A stretch of DNA of 8,622 nt from Chloroflexota bacterium (lineage in GTDB: Bacteria > Chloroflexota > Anaerolineae > JACRMK01), in assembly GCA_016200765.1 (NCBI GenBank), contig JACQEC010000289.1, positions 1 through 8,622 of the forward strand, given 5' to 3'. The position numbers were made by a program, and so were the translations under genes. The notes under the pieces were generated by a model, which saw only the letters and a list, made by a program, of their open reading frames with translations, did not search any database and was not told the DNA's origin. Position 1 is the stretch's first letter. Each line of letters begins with the position of its first letter. Of the stretch, positions 1 to 6,317 are shown piece after piece.

Positions 1-4
1 TCAT
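1..4 (-). CDS. Start codon of a further minus-strand gene, cut by the window edge
   Basis: Only the ATG (minus strand, positions 4-2) and one following base are visible. It lies 11 bases after the TAA of the DsrE gene and is preceded by a purine-rich Shine-Dalgarno (GAGGAGGGG, about positions 6-14). It probably continues the sulfur-related operon. No product can be named. Confidence 0.5.
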
Positions 5-15
5 GCCCCTCCTCT

Positions 16-378
16 TTAGAATCCAACCACTTTATCCGCGGCCACCACCGCCTCGGCAAACATCTTCGGCGTGCCCCACGTCGCGTTCTTGCCCTTCAGG
101 TCTTCGTCCGTCACCCCACGGGTGCGGCCACAGCCGCCTCAAACCGTGAGTTTCACACCGCGCGCGGCCAGCTCCGCGATGATCTCCGCCGCATTCGGCA
201 CCGCCACACCCTTGACCTCGCGGGCGACGCTGTCCTTCATCAGGTAGGTCGCCTCGCCTATCAGGCTGATCTCTACGCTGTGACCCGCTTCGAGCGCGCC
301 CTTCGCCATATGAAACGGCAAGACCGCCGCCGTCGCGTCATCCGTGCCGTGCGTGCCGTAATACAAAATATGCGCCAT
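16..378 (-). CDS. DsrE-family sulfur-relay protein, predicted selenoprotein (Sec80, UxxC motif)
   Basis: DsrE/DsrF-like proteins are small soluble proteins that carry persulfide sulfur on a conserved Cys. Read from ATG 378, codons 1-79 give a typical DsrE fold start (MAHILYYGTHGTDDAT) with an amphipathic helix and the strand GVKLTV. Codon 80 is TGA (141-139). The same frame then continues GGCGRTRGVTDEDLKG and ends with KVVGF and TAA (18-16), giving 120 residues, normal for the family. TGA sits exactly where DsrE relatives have the first Cys of CxxC, so the motif reads U80-G-G-C83. A SECIS-like hairpin follows at the right distance. The start is fixed by GGGAGG just upstream; an in-frame ATG 11 codons earlier has no such site. 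The gene follows the persulfide dioxygenase gene by 65 bases, so both are probably cotranscribed. A sequencing error or pseudogene is possible but fits the hairpin and intact tail less well. DsrE-like selenoproteins have been reported from marine metagenomes. Confidence 0.85.
108..127 (-). promoter_or_regulatory. Candidate bacterial SECIS element downstream of the Sec UGA
   Basis: On the minus strand, after the UGA at 141-139, nucleotides 12-31 can fold as CCG-CACCC, apical loop GUG, then GGGUG, bulged A, CGG. That is eight Watson-Crick pairs with one bulge. The loop lies 20-22 nt after the UGA and begins with GU. Bacterial SECIS elements bound by SelB are coding-region hairpins with the apical loop about 16-37 nt after the UGA and a G near the loop start, so position and loop both fit. 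Pairing was found by eye, with no energy calculation. Confidence 0.72.
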
Positions 379-382
379 TGTT

Positions 383-388
383 CCTCCC
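383..388 (-). promoter_or_regulatory. Shine-Dalgarno deciding the DsrE start
   Basis: GGGAGG on the minus strand ends four bases before ATG 378-376. It favours the MAHILYYG start over the in-frame upstream ATG that would add 11 residues (MRVTHIIKGGT). Confidence 0.75.
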
Positions 389-443
389 TTGATGATATGG
401 GTGACGCGCATGAACTCTGCGCGTCTCCGTGTCTTCGTTCGCT

Positions 444-1805
444 CTACCGCTCGACCGGCAGTCCTTCTTCCGCCCATTGGTCGAACCCGCCCGTCACGTT
501 CACCACATTCGTGTACCCGGCGCGCGCCAGCACACTGCACGCGCTAATCGAGCGCACGCCGCCCGCGCACATGCACGCTACCGGTTCATCGCTGGGCACT
601 TCCGCCAGCCGCGCCGGCAGTTGCCCCAGCGGGATATTCCGCGCGCCCGGCGCATGGCCGGCCTCCCATTCGTTCTTCTCGCGCACGTCCACAATCGTCA
701 GACCGGCGCTCGCCAGCGCACGGCTCGCCCGCCGGACATCCCACTGCGGCATCTTCGCCTGCGGCAACCTGCGCGCTTCCGCCACGGTGATGAAGCCCTC
801 AATACAATCGAGGCCGAGCCGGTTCGCCGCGCGGGCGGCGCGCAGGCTGTCGGCGGCGTTGCGCGCGACAAACACCAGCGGCGTCTCCGGCTGGACCAGA
901 AAGCCAAGCCGCGTTCCAAACTGGTTGGACGACAACGGAACGCAGAGCGCGCCTTTAGCGTGTCCGGCGCCGAAGGCGCCCGGCTCACGCGTATCCACCA
1001 ACAGCGCGCCCCCTTTCAACAGCCGCCGTACCTTGGCCGCGTTCAGCGGGCGCGGCGACAGATCGCCCTGCACCGGCGGCCCCTCGCGGTTCAACTTCTT
1101 GAGAAACGGCACGTTCGGCGGCTGTGCGGGCATGTCGCTCGTCAGACTTTGAATGAACTCCTCCCGGCTTTGGAGCTGCAGGGCGTAGTTGAAGCGGCGC
1201 TCAAAGCCCACCGTGGTGGACAACTTCGACGACATCACCCGCCCGCATAAAGAACCCGCGCCATGACCCGGAAAGACTTCCAGTCCATCGGGCAGTGGCA
1301 GCAGTTGCGTGTGCAATGAATCGTACAACTGGCTCGCCAATTGGCGCGTCGCCGCCTCACCGAGCAGGTCGGGCCGCCCAACATCTCCGACGAACAGCAT
1401 ATCGCCCGTCAAAATGAACCACGGCTCCGGCGAGCGGCTGGTGTCGGTAACGGTCAGGCAGATATGCTCCGGCGTGTGGCCGGGCGTGAAGAGCACGCGC
1501 AGGCGCACGTCGCCGATGGCGATCTCATCTGCGGCGGCGAGCGGCTCATGCGGAAAAAGCGCGTTCGCCGCCGCGTGCACGTAGATGCGCGCGCCGGTGC
1601 GCGCCGCGAGTTCCGTGTTGCCGGAGACGTGATCGGCGTGGAGGTGCGTTTCAATGACGTGCGTAATTTGCAACTCCTGCGCGTCGGCCTCGTCCAGATA
1701 GATGTCAACGTCGCGTTGGGGGTCCACCACCGCCGCCACGCCCTTGTCGCCAATCAGATACGACTGGCACCCCAATCCGTCCAGCGAAAATTGCTTAAAG
1801 AACAT
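444..1805 (-). CDS. CstB-like persulfide dioxygenase: MBL fold with pseudo-rhodanese and rhodanese domains
   Basis: This 453-aa protein should oxidise persulfides (glutathione or low-molecular-weight persulfide) with O2 to sulfite or thiosulfate in the cytoplasm. The N-terminal metallo-beta-lactamase domain (about 1-220) carries THLHADH (H54, H56, D58, H59), TPGH (H110), TGDMLFVGDVGRPDL (D135) and FPGH (H181), the ligand set of ETHE1-type iron dioxygenases. A first rhodanese-like domain (about 250-345) has Ala314 where the catalytic Cys would be, so it is a pseudo-rhodanese. The second (about 355-453) has an intact loop, C413-AGGV-R418. This MBL/pseudo-rhodanese/rhodanese order and length match CstB-type proteins. 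ATG 1805-1803 is preceded by AAGGA at a suitable distance. The gene is divergent from the DMT gene and lies upstream of the Sec-DsrE gene, which suggests a sulfide/persulfide detoxification or sulfur-transfer operon. Confidence 0.9.
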   Translation of the reverse strand: MFFKQFSLDGLGCQSYLIGDKGVAAVVDPQRDVDIYLDEADAQELQITHVIETHLHADHVSGNTELAARTGARIYVHAAANALFPHEPLAAADEIAIGDVRLRVLFTPGHTPEHICLTVTDTSRSPEPWFILTGDMLFVGDVGRPDLLGEAATRQLASQLYDSLHTQLLPLPDGLEVFPGHGAGSLCGRVMSSKLSTTVGFERRFNYALQLQSREEFIQSLTSDMPAQPPNVPFLKKLNREGPPVQGDLSPRPLNAAKVRRLLKGGALLVDTREPGAFGAGHAKGALCVPLSSNQFGTRLGFLVQPETPLVFVARNAADSLRAARAANRLGLDCIEGFITVAEARRLPQAKMPQWDVRRASRALASAGLTIVDVREKNEWEAGHAPGARNIPLGQLPARLAEVPSDEPVACMCAGGVRSISACSVLARAGYTNVVNVTGGFDQWAEEGLPVER

Positions 1806-1887
1806 GAGAGTTCCTTGCCATAAGATAACACCAAGTAATCCGTCAAGTCATGCGCCGAGAGTGTGACAATGACTGCCAAGCATACCC

Positions 1888-1920
1888 CCTTTCTGTAAAA
1901 CCCTACCCTCTGCAGAAAGG
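1888..1920. repeat. 8-bp inverted repeat CCTTTCTG / CAGAAAGG
   Basis: Perfect 8-bp arms at 1888-1895 and 1913-1920 are separated by 17 bases. The dyad lies about 83-115 bases upstream of the persulfide dioxygenase ATG, where an operator or activator site could be. No T-tract follows, so it is not a typical terminator. The arm length is modest and chance is possible. Confidence 0.4.
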
Positions 1921-1983
1921 CATAAGTCCGCCTGTCACATACCCCGCGCTCTAAGCCGTTATGGTAAACCACCGGCTCCGTAG

Positions 1984-2018
1984 GGGCAGGGCTTGTCCCT
2001 GCCCTCTTGTCCCTGCCC
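1984..2018. repeat. GGGCAGGG hairpin with duplicated right arm
   Basis: GGGCAGGG (1984-1991) pairs with CCCTGCCC (1997-2004), leaving a 5-base loop. The unit TTGTCCCTGCCC occurs twice, at 1993-2004 and 2007-2018, with a 14-base period, so either copy could pair with the left arm. From general familiarity, such GC-rich short hairpins are common in intergenic regions of Chloroflexota, which suggests an interspersed REP-like sequence rather than a gene-specific site. Confidence 0.65.
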
Positions 2019-2082
2019 GCCTCGCCCCCATGCCAGTGGTCTTTCAACGCACAACGCTAAACGCTCAACGCCATCGCCGTGC

Positions 2083-2111
2083 TTGCAATTCACTGCCTGC
2101 GCCAGTAGAAT
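2083..2111 (+). promoter_or_regulatory. Sigma70-like promoter for the DMT gene
   Basis: TTGCAA (2083-2088, 4 of 6 matches to TTGACA), a 17-base spacer and TAGAAT (2106-2111, 5 of 6 matches to TATAAT). Transcription would start near 2118, about 30 bases before the ATG, and includes the GGAG ribosome-binding site at 2138-2141. Confidence 0.55.
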
Positions 2112-2146
2112 AGCCGCACCGCTTCAGCTCAACTTCTGGAGAACCA

Positions 2147-2581
2147 ATGGCCCAATACACCTGGATTCTTTATCCCATCGGCGCGGCGTTAAGCCTTGCC
2201 GCGGCGGACTTCTTCCTCAAACTATCGTCGAGCCGCATCAGCAGTAACCTCGGCACGCTGGTCTACGCGCTGGCGACCATTATCCCGCCGGCCATCCTCC
2301 TGCTGATCGGGCGCGCGCGCGGCGACAGCGTGACCTATTCCGGCGAGGGCCTCCTCTATTCGGTCCTGATGGGCATCTCGTTCAGCCTCGTCGTCGTCTT
2401 TCTTAGCCTGACGTTCGCCAGCGGGGTCAACCTCTCGGTTGGCACGCCCATTATCCGCATGACCGGCATCATCATCGCGTCGGCGCTCGGCATCGCCGTC
2501 TTTGGCGAAGGCGTGTCCCTGCGCTACTTCATCGGTTTTGGTCTTGCCCTGCTCGGCATCTACTTCATCGTCACCAAGTAA
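2147..2581 (+). CDS. Small DMT-superfamily (EamA-like) integral membrane protein
   Basis: The 144-aa protein is almost wholly hydrophobic, with about five membrane segments: residues 5-25, 35-55, 70-95, 100-120 and 125-142. The C-terminal part, with VNLSVGTPIIRMTGIIIASALGIAVF... and a short polar break before the last helix, is typical of a single EamA repeat. That half-size form probably works as a dimer in the drug/metabolite transporter superfamily. The substrate cannot be inferred. The start ATG 2147 has GGAG five bases upstream and its own promoter. It is the only plus-strand gene here and ends 4 bases before the convergent aminopeptidase stop codon, with no visible terminator between them. 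Confidence 0.75.
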   Translation: MAQYTWILYPIGAALSLAAADFFLKLSSSRISSNLGTLVYALATIIPPAILLLIGRARGDSVTYSGEGLLYSVLMGISFSLVVVFLSLTFASGVNLSVGTPIIRMTGIIIASALGIAVFGEGVSLRYFIGFGLALLGIYFIVTK

Positions 2582-2585
2582 TCGC

Positions 2586-3689
2586 TCAAATCTCCCAGCG
2601 GCCGTTTCTCATCACCGAGCGGCCATCGGCGAAGATTTCTCCGCCATCGCGCAAGTCCACCAGCATATCCCAGTGCAGTGACGAGACGTTGGTCCCGCCC
2701 GTTTCGGGAGCGGCCGCGCCGAGCGCCAGGTGGACCGATCCGCCAATCTTCTCATCAAATAGCATGTTCTTCGTGAAGCGCTGGATGCCGTAATTTGTGC
2801 CGACACCCAGCTCGCCCAGCGTGCGCGCTCCGGCGTCCATGTTCAGCATCTCGTTCAGATATTCTTCGCCCATCGTCGCTTGCGCCTTGACCACACGGCC
2901 ATTTTCAAACGTCAGACGCACGCCGTCCACCTCCCGCCCACCGTAGATAGCGGGGTACGTGTACGCCACAACACCGTTGACGGAATCCTCCACCGGCGCG
3001 CTGAAGACCTCGCCGTCGGGAAAGTTCTTGCGCCCATGGGCGTTCTCCCACTTGCGCCCGGCAATCGTCAGCCGCAGATCGGTGTCTTTTCCGACAATCC
3101 GCAGTTCGCGCGTCTTGGTCAGGAAGTCGGCGATGCGTTGTTGCGCCTTGCCCTGCTCCTGCCACGCCGCGATGGGGTCGTCGCGGTCGAGCAACATCGC
3201 GCCATAAACGAAGTCCTCGTACTCGCTCAACGACATGCCCGCTTCCTGCGCGCTGGCCTGCGTCGGATAGAGCGTCAGGCTCCAGCGCAGGTCGTTGGCC
3301 GCCGAGCGCCGCATGAATATCTTGAACAGCTCGGCGCGCGCTTTGGATGCAAGCGACTGCTTCTTGGGGTCAACACCGCTTAGCCCTTTCAGGTTATACG
3401 GCGCCATGATATTCAGCGTCGAGTTGACCTTGTTCGCCGCCAGTCGTTCCACTTCAGAAATATGCGTCAGTTGCTCGTCGGACGCATTCTTCAAGAAGAT
3501 CTCATCCAGCCCCTCGATGCCAACCCGCGTCTCCACATGCGCGCCCGCCTTGAGCGCCTCGCGATAGACCTCGCGGATAAGCGGCGCCGCCAACTCCGAG
3601 CCTCTGACGACGAACCAATCGCCGGACTGCACGGGAACCGAATAATTCACCAGCACCTGCGCCAGCTTGACCACGCGTGGGTCAGCCAT
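2586..3689 (-). CDS. M29-family metallo-aminopeptidase (AmpS/thermophilic type)
   Basis: This 367-aa cytosolic protein belongs to the M29 leucyl aminopeptidase family, which removes N-terminal residues using two metal ions. Landmarks include NFPDGEVFSAPVEDS (Glu227), LGELGVGTNYGIQ (Glu293), FDEKIGGSVHLALG (His320) and TGGTNVSSLHWDML (His339, Asp341), the expected order of metal ligands. The tyrosine normally seven residues after the His of this HxAxG block is Ala327 here (ALGAAAPETGG), so activity may be altered. The length is slightly below the roughly 370-410 usual for the family. The ATG at 3689-3687 follows GGAG/GGAAGG-rich sequence. The gene starts 23 bases after the cupredoxin stop on the same strand, so it is probably the last gene of that transcription unit, though its function appears unrelated. 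Confidence 0.9.
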   Translation of the reverse strand: MADPRVVKLAQVLVNYSVPVQSGDWFVVRGSELAAPLIREVYREALKAGAHVETRVGIEGLDEIFLKNASDEQLTHISEVERLAANKVNSTLNIMAPYNLKGLSGVDPKKQSLASKARAELFKIFMRRSAANDLRWSLTLYPTQASAQEAGMSLSEYEDFVYGAMLLDRDDPIAAWQEQGKAQQRIADFLTKTRELRIVGKDTDLRLTIAGRKWENAHGRKNFPDGEVFSAPVEDSVNGVVAYTYPAIYGGREVDGVRLTFENGRVVKAQATMGEEYLNEMLNMDAGARTLGELGVGTNYGIQRFTKNMLFDEKIGGSVHLALGAAAPETGGTNVSSLHWDMLVDLRDGGEIFADGRSVMRNGRWEI

Positions 3690-3712
3690 ACCTTCCGCTC
3701 CTCATCTTTCGT

Positions 3713-5536
3713 TTATTTGACCACAACCGTCCCGGCCATATCCACCCCGCCCCGATCGCCGTGGTATTCGCAATAATACGCGAACGTGCCCGGCGTGTTG
3801 AACGTGAAGGAGAACTGCCCGTTGACCGCAATATCCTTCGAGTCAACGGTTCCCTTGATGTCTCCCGTGACGGTGTGTTTGGCCGGGTCTTTGTTGACCC
3901 ACACCACCGTCGTGCCTTTGTCAATCGTGATCGCCTTGTCCTTAAAGGCAAAATCCTTCATCAGCACGGTGACCGACTTCGGCTGTGGTATCGGCGTGGC
4001 CGTGGGCGACGGAGGCGGTGTAGCCGTTGGCAGGTTTTGCGCCTGTGCGAATTGAAGCGGCGTCAGCGCAAGCCCCGCCAGTTCCTGCACCGCCGGGTAC
4101 ATCTGCTGGAAGCCCGCCTCATCGGCAACCGGCTCAATCTTGCCGCTGGCGTTCTTATCCTGCCCGCGCACGAGGAAGCGCGCGTTTGCGTCGGCTTCGG
4201 CGATGCTCGCCCGAACGGACTCTACGTTCTGCGCGCCCACCGCGGTCAGCGAATCCTTGAGGATCACGGCCGCCCATTTCTTCATGTTGGCAACTTCGAT
4301 CTGTATCTCCGCCGCGCGTTGTTTGAGCGCGTCGGTGGCATCAGGCGCGCTCGCGGCCGCCTGTGCGTGCAGGCCAATCTGTTCGATGTAGCCCATCATC
4401 CCAAACCCATCGCCGGGGTCTTCAATCTGGCCATCCTTGTCGCTGTCCCCGTATTCGGCGCCTTTCTTGCCCTCCAACAGATTAATCAGGTGCTCGGCGT
4501 GTCGCTTGATCGCCGCCAGATTGCCACGGTCCAGCGCGCTACGCAGTTCCGCCGCGTGAATCAAGAGATGATCGCTCTGGTCGTGCAGGCCCACCGCGTA
4601 GCCGACTTTATCTGGCGTGTCTGACGCCGAGCCCAGCAGGTTCTTGACTTCACCCGACAGCCGCGCCGCAATCTGCCCTGAAAAGACCATCGTCGCCGAC
4701 GGCTTCGTTGCCGCCGCCGACTCAATCGTGATGAAAAACTGGTCATACAATGCAACCAGATTCGCGGCGTCGGGCGCGATATATTCGATGGTCGCCGTGC
4801 CATCGGTGGCGACTTTCACCTCGCCGGCGCTGGCGACCAGGGCCACGTTCGACGAGGCAAACCACGCCTGATAAATCTTGCCCGCGGCGGCCGGCGGCAC
4901 GTTGCTCAACTTCACGGTGGCTTTATCGTTCAGCCCTTTGTCGTTAGCAAACGTCAGCACCCCGCGAGCCGGCACAGCCGTCGGCGAGGGCGGCAGCGTG
5001 GGGCGTGGCGCGGTGGTCGCCGTTGGCGGTGGTGGCGGCGTTGGCGTGTCCTCAACGACGACGGCGACCGGCGTGCTCTGGCCGAGGTAGCGGAAATAAT
5101 AGATACCCAGCCCCAGCACGACGATGGCCGTCCACAGTCCCAGCGTCAGCCGCATGAAGCGTTTGAAATTGCGCACCCGCAGGCGGGCCGGCAGCCATTG
5201 TGTGCGCATCCGCAGGATCAGGTAAATACCCATCAGCTCGGCGATGATGCCCAGCACACCGTGCCCCATCATCAATATCGCCACCGTTCCGCCCGTCGTG
5301 CCGCCGAGGACGACGAATGCGTAAAAGCTGGTGACCATCACGAACGCGATAAAGAAGATGTTGAAGATCACGACCGCGGTCTGCACATTGCGGTGCTTCG
5401 GCACCTGCTTGGTGCGCGCAAAATAGTAGCCGACCCACAGGGTGGCTATCATCAGCAGCTGCGCGCCGAGGTTCAGATCGGCAACGAAGCGTGTGCAGCT
5501 AACCCCGGTTAAGAGAGCCTTGCAGAGTTCTTGCAT
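3713..5536 (-). CDS. Membrane-anchored multidomain cupredoxin protein
   Basis: The protein has 607 aa. Four hydrophobic segments (about 20-40, 51-78, 82-109, 128-150) with His48 and His92 resemble the DUF420/b561-like class. A Thr/Pro linker (164-190) precedes a beta-rich domain (about 191-287) resembling the extracellular domain of RskA-type anti-sigma factors. A helical domain follows (about 291-500), rich in His (318, 323, 327, 346, 349), with two EF-hand-like loops: D364-x-D-x-D368-G-x-I-E372 and D460-x-N-x-S-G-x-I-E468. A second PTATP linker (502-520) leads to a plastocyanin-like domain with type-1 copper ligands His554, Cys589, His592 and probably Met600. The soluble part is likely extracytoplasmic, with a role in electron transfer or copper handling. 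A strong GGGAGGGGG site precedes ATG 5536; a longer start at 5674 would overlap hoxU. It lies 31 bases after hoxU. Confidence 0.8.
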   Translation of the reverse strand: MQELCKALLTGVSCTRFVADLNLGAQLLMIATLWVGYYFARTKQVPKHRNVQTAVVIFNIFFIAFVMVTSFYAFVVLGGTTGGTVAILMMGHGVLGIIAELMGIYLILRMRTQWLPARLRVRNFKRFMRLTLGLWTAIVVLGLGIYYFRYLGQSTPVAVVVEDTPTPPPPPTATTAPRPTLPPSPTAVPARGVLTFANDKGLNDKATVKLSNVPPAAAGKIYQAWFASSNVALVASAGEVKVATDGTATIEYIAPDAANLVALYDQFFITIESAAATKPSATMVFSGQIAARLSGEVKNLLGSASDTPDKVGYAVGLHDQSDHLLIHAAELRSALDRGNLAAIKRHAEHLINLLEGKKGAEYGDSDKDGQIEDPGDGFGMMGYIEQIGLHAQAAASAPDATDALKQRAAEIQIEVANMKKWAAVILKDSLTAVGAQNVESVRASIAEADANARFLVRGQDKNASGKIEPVADEAGFQQMYPAVQELAGLALTPLQFAQAQNLPTATPPPSPTATPIPQPKSVTVLMKDFAFKDKAITIDKGTTVVWVNKDPAKHTVTGDIKGTVDSKDIAVNGQFSFTFNTPGTFAYYCEYHGDRGGVDMAGTVVVK

Positions 5537-5567
5537 GGTGGTTTCCCCCTCCCTAGAAGTTAATAGA

Positions 5568-6317
5568 CTACCGGTGCCCCCGGTCGTCCAGCAGATCCAA
5601 ATGCTCGCCGTCAGCACGGCGCCGGCGCCGCTTTGGTCCCAGCGGCATGGGCTCAAGCGGCTTGCCCTGCTCAATCAGCCACTCGCGCTTTCCCTTGAGC
5701 GCGCCGGTCGGGCAGGCGGCGACACAGTTCCCGCAATACACGCAGGTGGTTTCCGGAATCGGCGCATCAAAATAGGTTGCCACGCGCGTCTGGAAGCCGC
5801 GCCCGCCGAGGCTCAAGGCGAATGTGTATTGAATGTCGGTGCCGCACGCCTGCACACAGCGCCAGCATAAGATACATTTTGAGTAGTCGCGGATATACAT
5901 CGCGTTGTCGTCGTGCAGGGGCAGGTCGCGCTGGGCAACCGCAAGGGTTTCCCCTACGCCCGCGAAGCGCCCATCATCGGCCTGATACTCGCGCAGAAGC
6001 GCCATGATCTCCGGCGCCTGCGACAAGTCCACGGCGGAGTGCATCAGCTCCAATATCGTCCGGCGCGACAGGCGGACGCGCGGGCTGTCGGTGAAGATCA
6101 CCATATCATTTTCGACCGCACGCGAGCAGGCCGGCACCAGCACCCGCGAGCGTTCCATCTCCACCACACAGACGCGGCATAGCGAATTGGCCGTGAAGTG
6201 CGGGTGGTAGCACACCGTCGGAACGTCAACACCAATTGTCCGCGCCGCCTCGCGGATCGTCGTGCCCGCCGGAACGGTTACGGTCTGTCCATTGATCGCT
6301 AAGGTCACAGGACTCAT
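5568..6317 (-). CDS. hoxU: HoxU/NuoG-N-terminal-like iron-sulfur subunit
   Basis: This 249-aa subunit passes electrons between NuoF-type diaphorases and a partner enzyme (hydrogenase, formate dehydrogenase or complex I). Residues 1-75 form a plant-type [2Fe-2S] ferredoxin domain with C36, C47, C50 and C64. Two [4Fe-4S] motifs follow, C148-x2-C151-x2-C154-x3-C158 and C192-x2-C195-x2-C198-x3-C202. The HxxxCxxCx5C motif usual between them is absent: the region reads LMHSAVDLSQAPEIMALL, with a lone His93. The length fits HoxU or a NuoG N-terminal domain rather than full NuoG. The tail ends in an Arg-rich stretch (KRRRRR) before an acidic end. The ATG overlaps the nuoF stop by four bases (ATGA), indicating coupled translation. 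The first-frame extension to 6524 is rejected because it runs into nuoF. The symbol is by similarity only, as no hydrogenase gene is in view. Confidence 0.85.
   Translation of the reverse strand: MSPVTLAINGQTVTVPAGTTIREAARTIGVDVPTVCYHPHFTANSLCRVCVVEMERSRVLVPACSRAVENDMVIFTDSPRVRLSRRTILELMHSAVDLSQAPEIMALLREYQADDGRFAGVGETLAVAQRDLPLHDDNAMYIRDYSKCILCWRCVQACGTDIQYTFALSLGGRGFQTRVATYFDAPIPETTCVYCGNCVAACPTGALKGKREWLIEQGKPLEPMPLGPKRRRRRADGEHLDLLDDRGHR

Larger units (their letters stand above)
1806..2146. other. Divergent intergenic region, 341 bases
   Basis: The region separates the minus-strand persulfide dioxygenase from the plus-strand DMT gene. It contains an 8-bp dyad (1888-1920), a GGGCAGGG hairpin with a repeated arm (1984-2018), a run of ACGC-rich near-repeats (about 2045-2073) and a promoter for the plus-strand gene (2083-2111). 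I found no convincing ORF, tRNA or riboswitch, and no clear sigma70 promoter for the minus-strand gene. Confidence 0.8.

Noticed and set aside
124..137. GCGGC-TGTG-GCCGC hairpin immediately after the UGA as the SECIS
   Set aside because: Its loop is only 7-10 nt after the UGA, closer than known bacterial SECIS loops. It may compete with the better-placed hairpin.
139..540. Reading the DsrE gene as a 133-aa ORF ending at the TGA at 139
   Set aside because: The first 54 residues lie over the end of the upstream gene and lack family similarity. A strong ribosome-binding site marks 378 as the start, and the family's C-terminus continues past the TGA.
280..1250. Long plus-strand ORFs (280-1152 and 429-1250)
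   Set aside because: They are antisense to the persulfide dioxygenase and DsrE genes, Arg/Ala/Pro-rich, and typical of GC-rich shadow frames.
1806..1870. Promoter for the persulfide dioxygenase (TTGACG on the minus strand)
   Set aside because: The hexamer at the right 17-base spacing is TTATGG, a poor -10 box, and better -10 candidates lie at 12-13 bases. Not strong enough to list.
1754..2047. 97-aa minus-strand ORF spanning the intergenic region
   Set aside because: It covers the GGGCAGGG hairpin and the start of the persulfide dioxygenase gene in another frame, has no ribosome-binding site and no family features.
2582..2585. Bidirectional terminator between the convergent DMT and aminopeptidase genes
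   Set aside because: The genes are separated by four bases and I see no hairpin with a T-tract near the stop codons.
3677..4624. 315-aa plus-strand ORF
   Set aside because: It is antisense to the cupredoxin gene, whose domains and copper ligands are clear, and shows no recognisable family features.
5537..5674. Upstream extension of the cupredoxin gene
   Set aside because: It would overlap the 3' end of hoxU. The strong Shine-Dalgarno and hydrophobic N-terminus point to ATG 5536.
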